Source: Alteraurantiacibacter buctensis (lineage in GTDB: Bacteria; Pseudomonadota; Alphaproteobacteria; Sphingomonadales; Sphingomonadaceae). From it: a stretch of 64,000 bases of DNA. The stretch lies in NCBI RefSeq assembly GCF_009827655.1, contig NZ_WTYV01000003.1:62001-126000 (forward strand). Reading direction: 5' to 3'. Made by a program: the position numbers and the translations under genes. How positions within the stretch are numbered: the stretch's first letter is position 1; the number at the start of each line of letters is the position of its first letter. Shown here piece after piece: positions 35,512 to 44,422 of the stretch. The notes below the pieces were generated by a model. It had not been told where the DNA came from. It ran no database searches and saw only the letters and a list, made by a program, of their open reading frames with translations.

Positions 35512-35728
35512 TGGCGTGCCCCCTGTTCGTGCGCCCTTGCGATTTACCTTATCAGACCCTTGCATTGCAGGACAATGAAACGCGCTCGGTATTGAGAGCG
35601 GTCCGGCACAAACCGGGTAACATACGGGGGTACGGTGGTTGCGGGGTGGGTAGCGGCGAAGAATACGAAGATCGAATGGCGGTTTTCATGTTCGCATCGC
35701 TGGAACCGGACAGTCGCCTTCCGCCCCA

Positions 35729-36067
35729 TTAGCCGAGGTAGCCGTCTATTACGCTCATAATGGACTGCTCATCGGTGCCTGAGGCGATCTCGCTGAAGGA
35801 AGGTAATGGACTGAAGGATCGGTTGGAGGAAACTACTTCGGACATTCCCGTGATGTTGAAATTGCCCAGGTTCGCCTCTTCATCGTGTCTGCGGCTTTTA
35901 TTGGGATTCAGGGCCCTTAGATAAACAGACTGACGGCGCACGAATAGCTCATGCGGGCACAACTCGATCTTCGCTCCATTGTATGTGGCGGCGATCATCT
36001 GCTTCGCCTGAATAGCGTGCGCAATGACCTCCATTGCGGTCGATTTGTCGGTTGAAGTATGCTGCAT
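35729..36067 (-). CDS. Small protein of unknown function, weak WYL-like resemblance
   Basis: This 112-residue ORF has a possible short WYL-type beta fold (AIQAKQMIAATYNGAKIELCPHELFVRRQSVYLRALNPN). The resemblance is weak and no HTH is present. The start at 36067 lacks a strong ribosome binding site; an in-frame start at 36136 is also possible. Base composition is less GC-rich than its neighbours. Treat as hypothetical. Confidence 0.5.
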   Translation of the reverse strand: MQHTSTDKSTAMEVIAHAIQAKQMIAATYNGAKIELCPHELFVRRQSVYLRALNPNKSRRHDEEANLGNFNITGMSEVVSSNRSFSPLPSFSEIASGTDEQSIMSVIDGYLG

Positions 36068-36163
36068 TGCACAAATATGGACGTGCAAGGTCAATGCGAC
36101 AAGGCTCTCTGTGACAACCTGGCGACAACGCAACAAATATGCGCTGGGGCGCGGACGTCCGGA

Positions 36164-37447
36164 CTATAGCCTCACGCACTGGCGCAGAGTTGCGCGAACA
36201 GTCGCGGGCGCATCCGCCAGGGAGGCTTCGCCCTCCAGCCTGCCATCGATGCGCAGATAGACCATGTCCCTTTGCGTCATGAGCAGCGGGACCAGTTGCG
36301 TGCCGGTGATGCCGCCCACCCAATAGGTTCCGGCATTGTTAGCCCGCTGAACCGGGATATTCACCAGCCGTCCGGCAAAGTTCCAGGTCATGGTGCTGCG
36401 CGCGCCATTTGCGGGCTTGTTCAGCAGCATGGCCATGTAGGGGCGGCCATTCTCGCAATAGAGTGTCAGCGATATGATGCTCGGCGAGGCCGCTGCCTCG
36501 ACATAGGCGACAGGCACGCGGCCACTCACGGGCAGCACTTCCCAGGGCGTGCCCGGCGCGGCATTCGCGCTCTCGCCGGGGCTGCGCGCCAGCATATCGC
36601 GCACTTCCCGTGGTTCCGGCAGGCGTCCGCTTGCCGGGGCATAGACAGTGAGCTTGCCCTGTTCCCACAGTCCCACCTGCACCGCGCGTTTCACGGGGTC
36701 GATGGTCACATAGGCCTGATCCTCCCCGCCGCGATGAGGGGCATTGCCCATGATATAATAGAGTCCACCCTCGCTTTGCAGGGGCGTGACCGCGGACAGG
36801 TTTGCCTCCAGCACCGGCATCTTCGCGCCAAGGGCTGCGCGCAGGGCCGCGGCAATCGTGCCCTTGTCGAACAGGTCGATGTTGTCCTCGGAATAGGCGC
36901 CGGGATAGCGGCCCACCAGTGCAGCGAGATTGGTCCATTCCAGAGGCGTACCCGCCACCGGGGCAGGGGCTGCGGTGCTGGCGGGCGTGGCCGGTGCAGC
37001 TGTGCTGCCGGTTCCGGCGCAGAGCTGATACTCTCCCGCAAGCGAAGCATGGAAAGGATCGAGCCGCTGGCCGGGCTCTGCATTGGCTTCAATGAGGAGG
37101 GCGCCGGGCTTCTCATCGTAGTTCGCATAGAGGAGCACAGGCCCCATATCGCTACGGCTCTGCGGGAATGGAAAGAAGGCGAGAGAAATGCCTTCATAAC
37201 TCATGCCGAAAAAACTCACGGCATACTCCAGCCGTGTGACCTGCACAGTGCGGCCACTGGAGGTAAAGGCCATGCCGGCATCGCTGATCGTCACGCGCGG
37301 TTCGCGTGAACAATCTCCGCTCCGTGCATAGCTACCATAAATGTGGTCAACGCCCTGATCCTTGAGGCCGTTCACGGAAAGCGCCCGCGCAGAGACCGGG
37401 AGCATCAGCGCCCCAACCAGCAATGCCGGACCGAACATGTTGCGCAT
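36164..37447 (-). CDS. Exported protein of unknown function
   Basis: This is a 427-residue protein with a clear signal peptide (MRNMFGPALLVGALMLPVSARA). The mature part has two conserved-looking halves joined by an alanine/threonine/proline linker near residue 145-170: a first part with DHIYGSYARSGDCSREPRVTI and a second with TPLEWTNLAALVGRYPGAY and GGLYYIMGNAPHRGGEDQAYV. Cysteines at the ends may form disulfides. GGAGGTGAG lies upstream of the start. It is not assigned to a family; periplasmic or outer-membrane-associated location is likely. Confidence 0.75.
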   Translation of the reverse strand: MRNMFGPALLVGALMLPVSARALSVNGLKDQGVDHIYGSYARSGDCSREPRVTISDAGMAFTSSGRTVQVTRLEYAVSFFGMSYEGISLAFFPFPQSRSDMGPVLLYANYDEKPGALLIEANAEPGQRLDPFHASLAGEYQLCAGTGSTAAPATPASTAAPAPVAGTPLEWTNLAALVGRYPGAYSEDNIDLFDKGTIAAALRAALGAKMPVLEANLSAVTPLQSEGGLYYIMGNAPHRGGEDQAYVTIDPVKRAVQVGLWEQGKLTVYAPASGRLPEPREVRDMLARSPGESANAAPGTPWEVLPVSGRVPVAYVEAAASPSIISLTLYCENGRPYMAMLLNKPANGARSTMTWNFAGRLVNIPVQRANNAGTYWVGGITGTQLVPLLMTQRDMVYLRIDGRLEGEASLADAPATVRATLRQCVRL

Positions 37448-38049
37448 CAGCTCACCTCCAAGCCTGTCTTCAGGGATTCGGCGACCCAGCCATTTGGTCA
37501 ACCAAATTTATGCAGGTCAGCTTATGCCGTGTCCATATGCTTCGAGCGTCAATATTGATGCCGAAACCTGGAATTCGCACGACGCGCCAGCAGGCTACGG
37601 TCGTTCCGATTCCCTGTTGACTCAGTCAGGCTGACCGAGCCATCGCATCCATTCCTGCCCAATCAAACCAGAGCAATAGCCGCAATCCGGGGCCTTGCCG
37701 AAAGGCGGCTTTCCGTGGCCAACACTCGAAACCTGACAGTCGTCTTTCGGCCCAATTGCGGGCGGTCATGTTGCGATCGACGAAAGACCGAATGTGGGCC
37801 GGTTGCTGACTGTCTGCTTTGGGCAGGCAACCAATGCAAATCGGCCATTTTGCTTCCGACCCCATGGCAGACCACCCATGTATGCCCAGCACCTGTTCAA
37901 TGGCAGCCGTTTGTCGTGTCTCTACAATACATCAGGTAGCAGAAGCCCATGAAGTTCATCACTCTCAATCGCGCCTCGACCCTTTCCGTTGGGCTGAGCT
38001 GGCCGGGTTTCCGGCTCGTGAAGCAGCAATGCCGCTCGACCATACGCGC
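37448..38049. other. 602-bp region without intact genes
   Basis: Open frames here are short and lack ribosome binding sites or family motifs. The stretch contains decayed-looking sequence such as CGACAGT/CTTTCGGCCCA words (around 37735-37755) of a type found between genes in sphingomonads. It leads into the PhyH pseudogene. Confidence 0.4.
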
Positions 38050-38833
38050 CTAATCGATACTTCTTTGCGCTTGGCGCAGATGCCATTGCCCGCTTCGTTC
38101 GCGACGGCTTCGTCTGGGTGGGTGCTGCATTTTCATCCAAGGTGGCCGCAGAAGCGCGCGCGATCCTGTGGGTGGCCACGGGATGCGATCCCGATGACTC
38201 GACCACCTGGACCCGGCCCGTCTCGAGCGGTTCGATCAGGCTCCGTTTCACGAAGCGGCAAACACAACCGCCCTGCATACAGCATTCGACCAGCTTGTGG
38301 GCAAAGGTCGGTGGCTGCCGCGGGGCGGACTCGGAACATTTGCTGTTGGCTTTCCATCTGCCGAAGAACCTGGAGACGACGGGTGGCACATCGAGGTCAG
38401 CTTCGCTTATGAGAAGCCCGACTTCATGGAGTGGCGGGCCAATGTGCACCGCAAGGGCCGCGCCCTGTTGATGCTGTTCCTATTCTCGGATGTGGGTATT
38501 CACGATTCCTCAACGCGCATTCGGGTCGGCTCGCATATCGATACAGCGCGACAACTCGCACCGGCCAAGGAAGCCGGTCTGACCCTTCGAGAGTTGACCT
38601 CGGACGGATTCGCCGGATCGGCCCATCGCCTGGAGCAACTGGCAACGGGTCCGGCCGGCAAGGTGTATCTGTGCCACCCTTTCCTCGTGCATTCTGCATA
38701 TAAGGATTACGGTAAGTAGCCGCGCTTCATTGCGCAGCCGCCACTGCTACCGCGTGAGCCGATCAGTCTCGAGCGTTCCGACAATAGCTACTCGCCGGTC
38801 GAGAAGACTATTCTGAGGGCTTTGGGCAGGTGA
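38050..38833 (+). pseudogene. Phytanoyl-CoA dioxygenase (PhyH) family pseudogene
   Basis: Across two frames the translation reads ALGADAIARFVRDGFVWVGAAFSS, CDPDDSTTWTRP, then after a frameshift near 38220 FDQAPFHEAANTTALHTAFDQLVGKGRWLPRGGLGTF, DGWHIEVSF, RALLMLFLFSDVG, RIRVGSHIDTA and YLCHPFLVHSA. It continues through a stop at 38717 to PRFIAQPPLLPREPISLERSDNSYSPVE, the family C-terminus, ending at 38833. The iron-binding HxD reads HIE. Gene order and both lesions show a dead Fe(II)/2-oxoglutarate oxygenase gene. Confidence 0.75.
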
Positions 38834-38880
38834 CGCGGTCAGAATTTGACGCAAAGGCGTGTCTGCCAGCATGACGCGCC

Positions 38881-38911
38881 TTGCAAATTATATATTGCGC
38901 ACAATATAATT
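38881..38911 (+). promoter_or_regulatory. Promoter and OhrR operator of ohr copy 2
   Basis: TTGCAA (38881-38886) and a perfect TATAAT (38905-38910) are spaced 18 bp apart. The perfect inverted repeat TATATTG-CGCA-CAATATA (38891-38908) fills the spacer and enters the -10 box, as expected for an OhrR binding site. AAGGAG and ATG 38952 follow. Confidence 0.75.
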
Positions 38912-38951
38912 GGATACTATTTATCCTGCTGTCTAACCGTAAGGAGCTAAC

Positions 38952-39377
38952 ATGAAAAATCTCTACAACACTCGCGTTAACGCCTATGGTGGCCGCGCCG
39001 GAAAGGTCAAAAGCGAAGATGGCATTCTCGAGCTCGACCTCGCTCTACCGAAGGAACTCGGTGGCAAGGGCGACGCGACTAATCCCGAGCAACTCTTCGC
39101 TGCTGGTTATGCGGCTTGCTTCGAAAATGCCGTGATCCATGTAACGCGGGCACAGACCGACAAGGTGGGTGACGACGACATTGAAGTCTCCTGCCAGGTC
39201 GGCCTCTTGCCGAATGGTAATGACGGGTTTAATCTCGCTGTCACACTGGATGTCGAAATTGCCGGGGTCAATCAGGCAAAGGCTGACGAGATCGTGAAGA
39301 ACGCCCACGCTGCTTGCCCCTATTCCAACGCAGTCAGCGGAAACGTCGATGTGAAAATTAATGTGTTCGCCCAATGA
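38952..39377 (+). CDS. ohr: Organic hydroperoxide resistance protein, copy 2
   Basis: This is a 141-residue Ohr with peroxidatic C56 (YAACFENAV), resolving C122 (CPYSNAVSGN) and the catalytic arginine in GGRAG. It differs at many positions from copy 1, so the two were not made by a recent duplication. AAGGAG lies six bases upstream. Its stop overlaps the start of ohrR copy 2 (ATGA), and a palindromic operator overlaps its promoter. Confidence 0.97.
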   Translation: MKNLYNTRVNAYGGRAGKVKSEDGILELDLALPKELGGKGDATNPEQLFAAGYAACFENAVIHVTRAQTDKVGDDDIEVSCQVGLLPNGNDGFNLAVTLDVEIAGVNQAKADEIVKNAHAACPYSNAVSGNVDVKINVFAQ

Positions 39378-39844
39378 ATGACGGAGTGGCAGCAGCACAG
39401 GACCCGCGCGATCCCTTGTTGCTCGATCGACAGGTTTGCTTTCCCCTTTATGCTGCCACCAACCTCCTCAGCCGCCTCTATGGCCCTGTTCTTCGGGAGC
39501 TGGGTCTCACCTATCCGCAATATCTGGTCATGCTGGTATTATGGGAGAAAGAACCCCAGACGGTGGGCTCCCTCGGCGCGCGGCTTTACCTCGATAGCGG
39601 AACTCTCACCCCTCTGCTGAAGCGTATGGAGGCCGCCGGCCTGGTTCGACGAACACGCGATCCGGAAGACGAGCGCCGAGTGGTTATCGAACTGACCGAG
39701 AGTGGAAAAATACTGCGCAACCAGGCAGTGTATGTTCCCGAAACCCTCGCGAGGGGGCGCAAATCCGAAGGGATTGACGAACTGCGGGACAGCGTGCGCA
39801 GGCTTGTCGAACTGCTTGCGGAGCAAACCGGCTCGAAGAGGTGA
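39374..39844 (+). CDS. ohrR: MarR-family organic-peroxide sensor/repressor, copy 2
   Basis: This is a 156-residue OhrR with the redox cysteine C22 in LLLDRQVCFPLYAATN, a winged HTH (TVGSLGARLYLDSGTLTPLLKRMEAAGLV) and the wing RDPEDERRVVI. It is translationally coupled to ohr copy 2. Its product is the likely ligand of the TATATTG-N4-CAATATA operator at 38891. Confidence 0.95.
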   Translation: MNDGVAAAQDPRDPLLLDRQVCFPLYAATNLLSRLYGPVLRELGLTYPQYLVMLVLWEKEPQTVGSLGARLYLDSGTLTPLLKRMEAAGLVRRTRDPEDERRVVIELTESGKILRNQAVYVPETLARGRKSEGIDELRDSVRRLVELLAEQTGSKR

Positions 39845-39973
39845 AGCCTCTCAGCAGGTGTCGCACGTCTGCGAGGATTGCCTGTCCGATCTTCGTGGGG
39901 CGTCCACTGGGACGCTTGGCGATAGTCGAGCGACCTTGCGATGCAGTTCGTTTCCTCTCGCCCGCCCGCGTAA

Positions 39974-40243
39974 ATGAGGACTGCCGACCCGACTTTACAG
40001 ACCTATCTCGACCGCAATGTCGCCGGTGCCACTCTACTGGTGGCACCCGAGACCGGACAGCCAACATCGGGCGATCCGATCGAAATCGTCCTGACCGGCC
40101 CCGACATGTTGAAGCTGCAAGAGCTGTCGCAGGACGTGCAGGCGCTGCTGGAAGACGAGGTTGGCGTAGTCGACGTTCGCGACAATCTCGGCAGCATCAA
40201 AGGTGAGATCGCACTTCAGCCAAACCGCGAGGCTTTCCGATGA
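39974..40243 (+). pseudogene. Fragment of an RND efflux pump permease
   Basis: The 89-residue frame contains GQPTSGDPIEIVLTGPDMLKLQEL, followed by LLEDEVGVVDVRDNLGSIKGEIALQPNREA. This is the periplasmic porter domain of HAE/CzcA-type RND transporters, equivalent to the segment around residue 690-750 of the intact pump at 50478. The rest of the roughly 1000-residue gene is absent. It is a remnant of a second RND operon. Confidence 0.7.
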
Positions 40244-40686
40244 ATCGGCAAGGTCAGAGACGTCGAGCCGTTCCACCGACCTGGCTCTTGCCGATATCCC
40301 GTTCAACCATGGCCGCCGCATTTCTGGAGAATGGCCAGGCGCGGACTCTGTGGCTGTCGGGCGTTCACCGGAGAAGTGCCACGAAGGCCGATGCCAAGAT
40401 CCTTGCCGGACAGGATCTGGACTATTCGCTCGACCCCTTTGATGACCAGAGCTTCTACCGGTCGGCCGCGCGTTCGCGCAATGCCGCGCTGGAAGTTACC
40501 GTGGGCGTGTCGCCCAAGGCCTCGCGGGTCTGGCTTGGCAAGGCAAATTCAATCGAAGGGTTTGCCGCTTCGGCGGCGCTGCTCATCAACGCTGTCGCGG
40601 CCGCGAAGCAAGGAACCGCCGAGCCATTCCGCTTTCTCGCAACCCCGGTGCAGGCGCTCGACCCTGCACAAGTCAAAGGCGGATAA
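40240..40686 (+). pseudogene. C-terminal gene fragment of unknown family
   Basis: This is a 148-residue frame. The last 100 residues (DLDYSLDPFDDQSFYRSAARSRNA, VWLGKANSIEGFAASAALLINAV, EPFRFLATPVQALDPAQ) look like genuine protein with normal codon use. The first 40 look like out-of-frame sequence, since an alternative frame reads DLALADIPFNHGRR there. This suggests a frameshifted or 5'-truncated gene. I do not recognise the family. Confidence 0.4.
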
Positions 40687-41108
40687 AGACCGAACCCAGG
40701 TCGCTTTGTTGCCACCGTTCGAGATGTCCTTAAGCCCAATCCATCTCCGTTAAGCCGACTAATCCTATTGTCCGATATGGGCATCGCTCCGACGCCCTCG
40801 AACCGACGTCCGCTTTCGGAACGTAGCCCTCAATGCTCGGATGACTGGGATGAGAGGGCGAAGCCGACCTGAGCGCATGCCATGCGAACATCTGCTTCTG
40901 GCGAACCGCCGAGTTGGTGGTTAGGACCGACATTAGAGTCGCAACCCGCCATTCCACTTTTGACCATCCAGTCTACGCAAGCGCCAAGCCCCAGACTATT
41001 TGTCGAAACCCGGGCGGATCGGCGTTTTCTACTTGGACAAGGCGATGCGGGTAGAGTGGGCAGGCACAATCGTTTATGCTAGCCAAAGTGAGCCGGTTCT
41101 GTACGAAG
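40687..41108. other. 422-bp region without genes
   Basis: Short open frames only, none with a ribosome binding site or recognisable motif. No terminator, tRNA or repeat was recognised. Confidence 0.4.
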
Positions 41109-41567
41109 TCATTCTGCCGTCGAAATGTGGGATCGCGTCGAACTGCCTTTCTCCTCGCGCACCTGACCCACGAATTCGAGAAGAAACGCAGTGCTCAAAC
41201 CGAACATGACGAGGCCGTTGGCAGCCACGATCGCAGACAGCAGCCGCACATCCTGCGAGAGGATAACGTCGCCGAAGCCTAGCGTCGTCAGGGAAACCGT
41301 TGCGAAATAGAGCGCCGGTTCCAGCGCTTCGAAGGCACCCAATACAATAAACAGGCCCGCCCAAATCCAAGCCGCCAGCGTGATAGCGAGCAGCATCCAT
41401 ATCGTAGAAGCGGCAAGAAGCAAGGTCGCTCCAAAGCGTGTTGTTCGCGTGCGAGGCGGCGTGAAGCGATCATCGACTGAGAAGGCTATTGCGGCAAAAC
41501 ACGCTTGCATGATGATGGTAAGTGCAACGGTCACCGTTCCGATCGCGAGTTGAGCGACGATACTCAT
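41109..41567 (-). CDS. Two-TM potassium channel-like protein
   Basis: This 152-residue membrane protein has about four hydrophobic segments: two at the N-terminus, then the ion-channel pair around the pore loop YFATVSLTTLGFGDVIL, which contains the K+ selectivity filter TLGFGD, and a final segment LLSAIVAANGLVMFGLSTAFLLEFV. It lacks a cytoplasmic RCK domain, so it resembles the short Ion_trans_2 proteins. GAGGATC lies upstream of the start. It is flanked by truncated genes, and its role is unknown. Confidence 0.85.
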   Translation of the reverse strand: MSIVAQLAIGTVTVALTIIMQACFAAIAFSVDDRFTPPRTRTTRFGATLLLAASTIWMLLAITLAAWIWAGLFIVLGAFEALEPALYFATVSLTTLGFGDVILSQDVRLLSAIVAANGLVMFGLSTAFLLEFVGQVREEKGSSTRSHISTAE

Positions 41568-41638
41568 CGTTGATGATCCTCAATTTTATCAATTTGATTT
41601 ACTCCTCCGATTATTATCAGTCTGCAGTGGAGTCTCGC

Positions 41639-42184
41639 TCATTCTGAGCTTCTACCCGCCGACAACAGCACGACTTGCACATGCAGTCCTCGGCCCGGCT
41701 TGGACCGGAACGAGACGGAGCCGCCTATGGCTTCGGCAAGTCCGCAGACGATCGCTAAGCCAAGGCCGGCTCCGCCCGTCTGTCGATCGCGTGACGGATC
41801 GAAACGGGCATAGGCCGTGCCTAACGTCAGTTGTTGGTCGGGCGCAACTCCCGGGCCATCGTCCTCAAACGACCAGCAGGTCTTACCGCCATCCGAAACA
41901 TTCCTTACCGTGACGGTCGAGGCGTGGCGCAGGGCATTATCGACGAGGTTATCAAAAATCCGTCCGAGCGCGGTGGGATCACCCAGCACATGGCTTGCCG
42001 GCGAAAGGTCGAGGCCGATGCGGTCCTCATCTGAATGCAGCGCCAATAGATCACCAGTCAGAGCCGTAAGGTTGACCTCCACCGTCGCCCAGACCGCGGC
42101 GTCGCTCTCTTTATAGTAAGAGGGCGACGCTGCGCTTCGTGAAAGTTTTGAGGTCAGGAGAGAGGCTCCCGACCGGCCCGTCAT
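41639..42184 (-). pseudogene. Sensor histidine kinase fragment (ATPase domain only)
   Basis: The frame has the HATPase_c motifs: N box DNLVDNALRHA, G1 EDDGPGV, and G2 GGAGLGLAIVCGLAEAIGGS. There is no phosphoacceptor HisKA domain, membrane segment or sensor domain. The first 40 residues look unrelated to kinases. A matching response regulator is absent, so this is a truncated remnant. Confidence 0.65.
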
Positions 42185-42601
42185 GGAGAAAACTCATGGG
42201 CTCCGCCGCGAACCCGAACTGCCCGATCATCTCGATATCGCACGAGAAACGCCGGACTCGTTACCGACCGGCGAGTTCGCGATTTTCGAGGATGACCCGG
42301 ATGAAGCTGCGCGCGCATCGGCCTTGCGGCGACGGATGCAAGGGCTGGCGCGACAGGCCTCGCAACCCCGACGACGGCATTGATCTGTAGGAGATCGTGA
42401 TGCGAAGCGTTACTAAGGGTTTATCGAGACGCTCGGGCGGCGGTACGCCTCTGGCAGAACATTGCTCGACGAGATTCCAGAGCACATTGAGCCGGGGCCA
42501 TCTTCTGGACACTCCGATCACGATGAATCCGAAGGATACTGAAATATCTTTAGGTTCAAACCAATGCAACGAAGTTACTGATTTATAAGATATGCGCCAG
42601 C
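42185..42601. other. 417-bp region without a supported gene
   Basis: A 66-residue plus-strand frame (42183-42383, acidic, LPTGEFAIFEDDPDEAARASALRRRMQGL) has plausible composition but no ribosome binding site. The rest holds nothing recognisable and is more AT-rich toward 42500-42600. Confidence 0.35.
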
Positions 42602-43021
42602 TTACCGCCCATTCGTCGAAAAGACGACGCCAGTGCGAAGTGCAGCCATCACGAAATCAAGTTCCTTGTCCAGGCTGACGGATTCGCTGCCATGATATTC
42701 GGGACCCATGCCCCTCAGTATTTCATAATTCGGCAAGGAGAATAATAAGTCGAAGACTATCTTAGCGATCGCCGGGAAGTCTGAGAACGCAATTTCTCCG
42801 TTTGCGTAGCCGTCCTTTAGAATTTGGTTCATAACGCCGGTAACGTCAGCCACGGCTTTGGCCCTGATCTTGTTCTGCAAATCGGGGCGGTAATTGGCAA
42901 GCCATGTCAGCAAGGTCTGTATGCCGCGGCCTTCTGCGGTGAGCGAGGCTTCTAGAAATTTATGCGCAACGGCTTCCAGGCGCTCGCGAATGGGGCTGTC
43001 CGTCGTCAGAACATTTGGCAC
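42602..43021 (-). pseudogene. TetR-family regulator, N-terminus lost at an IS end
   Basis: The 139-residue frame looks like a TetR C-terminal ligand domain: IRERLEAVAHKFLEASLTAEG, LANYRPDLQNKIRAKAVADVTGVMNQILKDGYANGEI and FSDFPAIAKIVFDLLFSLPNYEIL. The DNA-binding HTH is missing, and the left end of the IS3 element begins only a few bases upstream (43028). The GTG at 43021 is probably not a real start. Confidence 0.65.
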
Positions 43022-43070
43022 AACTCGTGGCGTAGATCAGCGGAGTGTGGGCCTCGTCTCGGATTGATGT

Positions 43071-44051
43071 TTAGGCGGCGAGCTTGCAGTGTTGCAAGCG
43101 CCGATGTTCGAGTGTCTTTCGCTTGATCCTTTCTCTTCGTTTGATGATGGCGGCAGCCCTGCCGAAGTAGGCATCGGCGGGTGTCACATTGTCCAGGCTC
43201 TCGTGGTAGCGCTGGTGGTTATAGTGCTCGACGAAGGCCTCGATCTGCTGTTCGAGATCGCCGGGCAGGAAGTAGTTTTCCAGCAGCACGCGGTTCTTCA
43301 GGGTCTGGTGCCAGCGCTCGATCTTGCCTTGGGTCTGTGGGTGGAAGGGTGCGCCGCGCACGTGGCTCATCTTGTTGGCCTCGATGTATTCGGCTAGTTC
43401 GCCAGCGATGTAGCTGGGGCCATTATCGCTGAGCAGGCGGGGCCTGTGCAGCACGTTGGCGTGATCGCAGCCTGAGGCTGCTAGCGCCATATCGAGCGTG
43501 TCAGTGACGTCCTCGGCTCGCATGGTGCTGCAGAGCTTCCATGCAATGATGTAGCGCGAGTAATCGTCGAGCACGGTCGACAGATACATCCAGCCCCACC
43601 CGATGATCTTGAAGTAGGTAAAGTCGGTCTGCCACATCTCATTCGGGCGCGTGGTCTTCGTGTGGAACGCCTCTGCCGCCTTGATCACCGTATAGGCCGG
43701 GCTGGTGATGAGGTCGTGGGCCTTGAGCAGGCGGTAGACCGTGGCTTCGGACACGAAGTAGCGCTTCTCGTCGGTGAAGCGCACCGCCAGCTCTCTCGGC
43801 GATAGCTCGCTGTGTTCCAGAGCCATGTCGACGATCTGATCCTGAACCTCGGGCGCGATCCTGTTCCACACCCGGCTCGGCGTCGATGGCCGGTCTGCCA
43901 GCGCTTCGGGCCCGCCTTCAAGGTAGCGATCATACCAGCGGTAGAAGGTCCGGCGAGCAACGCCGAGCTGGTCCAGCGTGCGCTTGGCGGGCAGGTGCGA
44001 TTGCTCGACGATCCGGATGATCTCGAGCTTCTCGGATGCGGGGTATCTCAT
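43071..44051 (-). CDS. IS3-family transposase OrfB (integrase core)
   Basis: This 326-residue DDE transposase has HTH segments at the N-terminus (LPAKRTLDQLGVARRTFYRWY) and a complete rve core: D in QTDFTYF, D in LSDNGPSY and E in KIERWHQTLK, followed by YNHQRYHESLDNVTPADAYFG. Its ATG overlaps the orfA stop (ATGA), so it is translated by coupling or as a frameshift fusion with OrfA. It appears intact, so the element may still be mobile. Confidence 0.93.
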   Translation of the reverse strand: MRYPASEKLEIIRIVEQSHLPAKRTLDQLGVARRTFYRWYDRYLEGGPEALADRPSTPSRVWNRIAPEVQDQIVDMALEHSELSPRELAVRFTDEKRYFVSEATVYRLLKAHDLITSPAYTVIKAAEAFHTKTTRPNEMWQTDFTYFKIIGWGWMYLSTVLDDYSRYIIAWKLCSTMRAEDVTDTLDMALAASGCDHANVLHRPRLLSDNGPSYIAGELAEYIEANKMSHVRGAPFHPQTQGKIERWHQTLKNRVLLENYFLPGDLEQQIEAFVEHYNHQRYHESLDNVTPADAYFGRAAAIIKRRERIKRKTLEHRRLQHCKLAA

Positions 44052-44422
44052 TCGCCGCCTCCCCCATCCGCGATCATGCTTTTTTTGAGCAAGCGGTTCT
44101 CCAGGGTGAGGTCGGCCACGCACTCCTTCAGGTCGCGGGCCTCACGGCGCAGGTCCTTCACCTCGTCCGTGGTCGCAGCGCGGGCCGTGTCACCGGCGAG
44201 GCGACGCTTGCCAGCCTCCATGAACTCTTTGGACCAGGTGTAATACAGGCTCTGGGCGATACCCTCGCGGCGGCAAAGTTCGGCAATGGAGTCATCGCCT
44301 CGTAGCCCATCGAGCACGATCCGGATCTTGTCTTCCGCTGAGAAGTGTCGGCGGGTCTTGCGGCGGATGTCCTTTACCACCTGTTCGGCGGGCTTTTTGG
44401 ACCTTGAGGATTTGGGCTTCAT
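44048..44422 (-). CDS. IS3-family transposase OrfA
   Basis: This is a 124-residue DNA-binding subunit with an N-terminal HTH_Tnp_1 domain (RRHFSAEDKIRIVLDGLRGDDSIAELCRREGIAQSLYYTWSKEFME) and a leucine-zipper region (DLRREARDLKECVADLTLENRLLKKSM). Its first codons can pair with upstream leader sequence: a perfect 15-bp inverted repeat (44406-44420 and 44446-44460) would bury the start codon when the gene is transcribed from outside the element. Confidence 0.93.
   Translation of the reverse strand: MKPKSSRSKKPAEQVVKDIRRKTRRHFSAEDKIRIVLDGLRGDDSIAELCRREGIAQSLYYTWSKEFMEAGKRRLAGDTARAATTDEVKDLRREARDLKECVADLTLENRLLKKSMIADGGGGE

Noticed and set aside
37626-37892. Overlapping short minus-strand frames as genes
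   Set aside because: No initiation signals or motifs; the sequence looks like decayed intergenic repeats.
42183-42383. 66-aa plus-strand frame as a gene
   Set aside because: Plausible composition but no ribosome binding site, family or conserved context.
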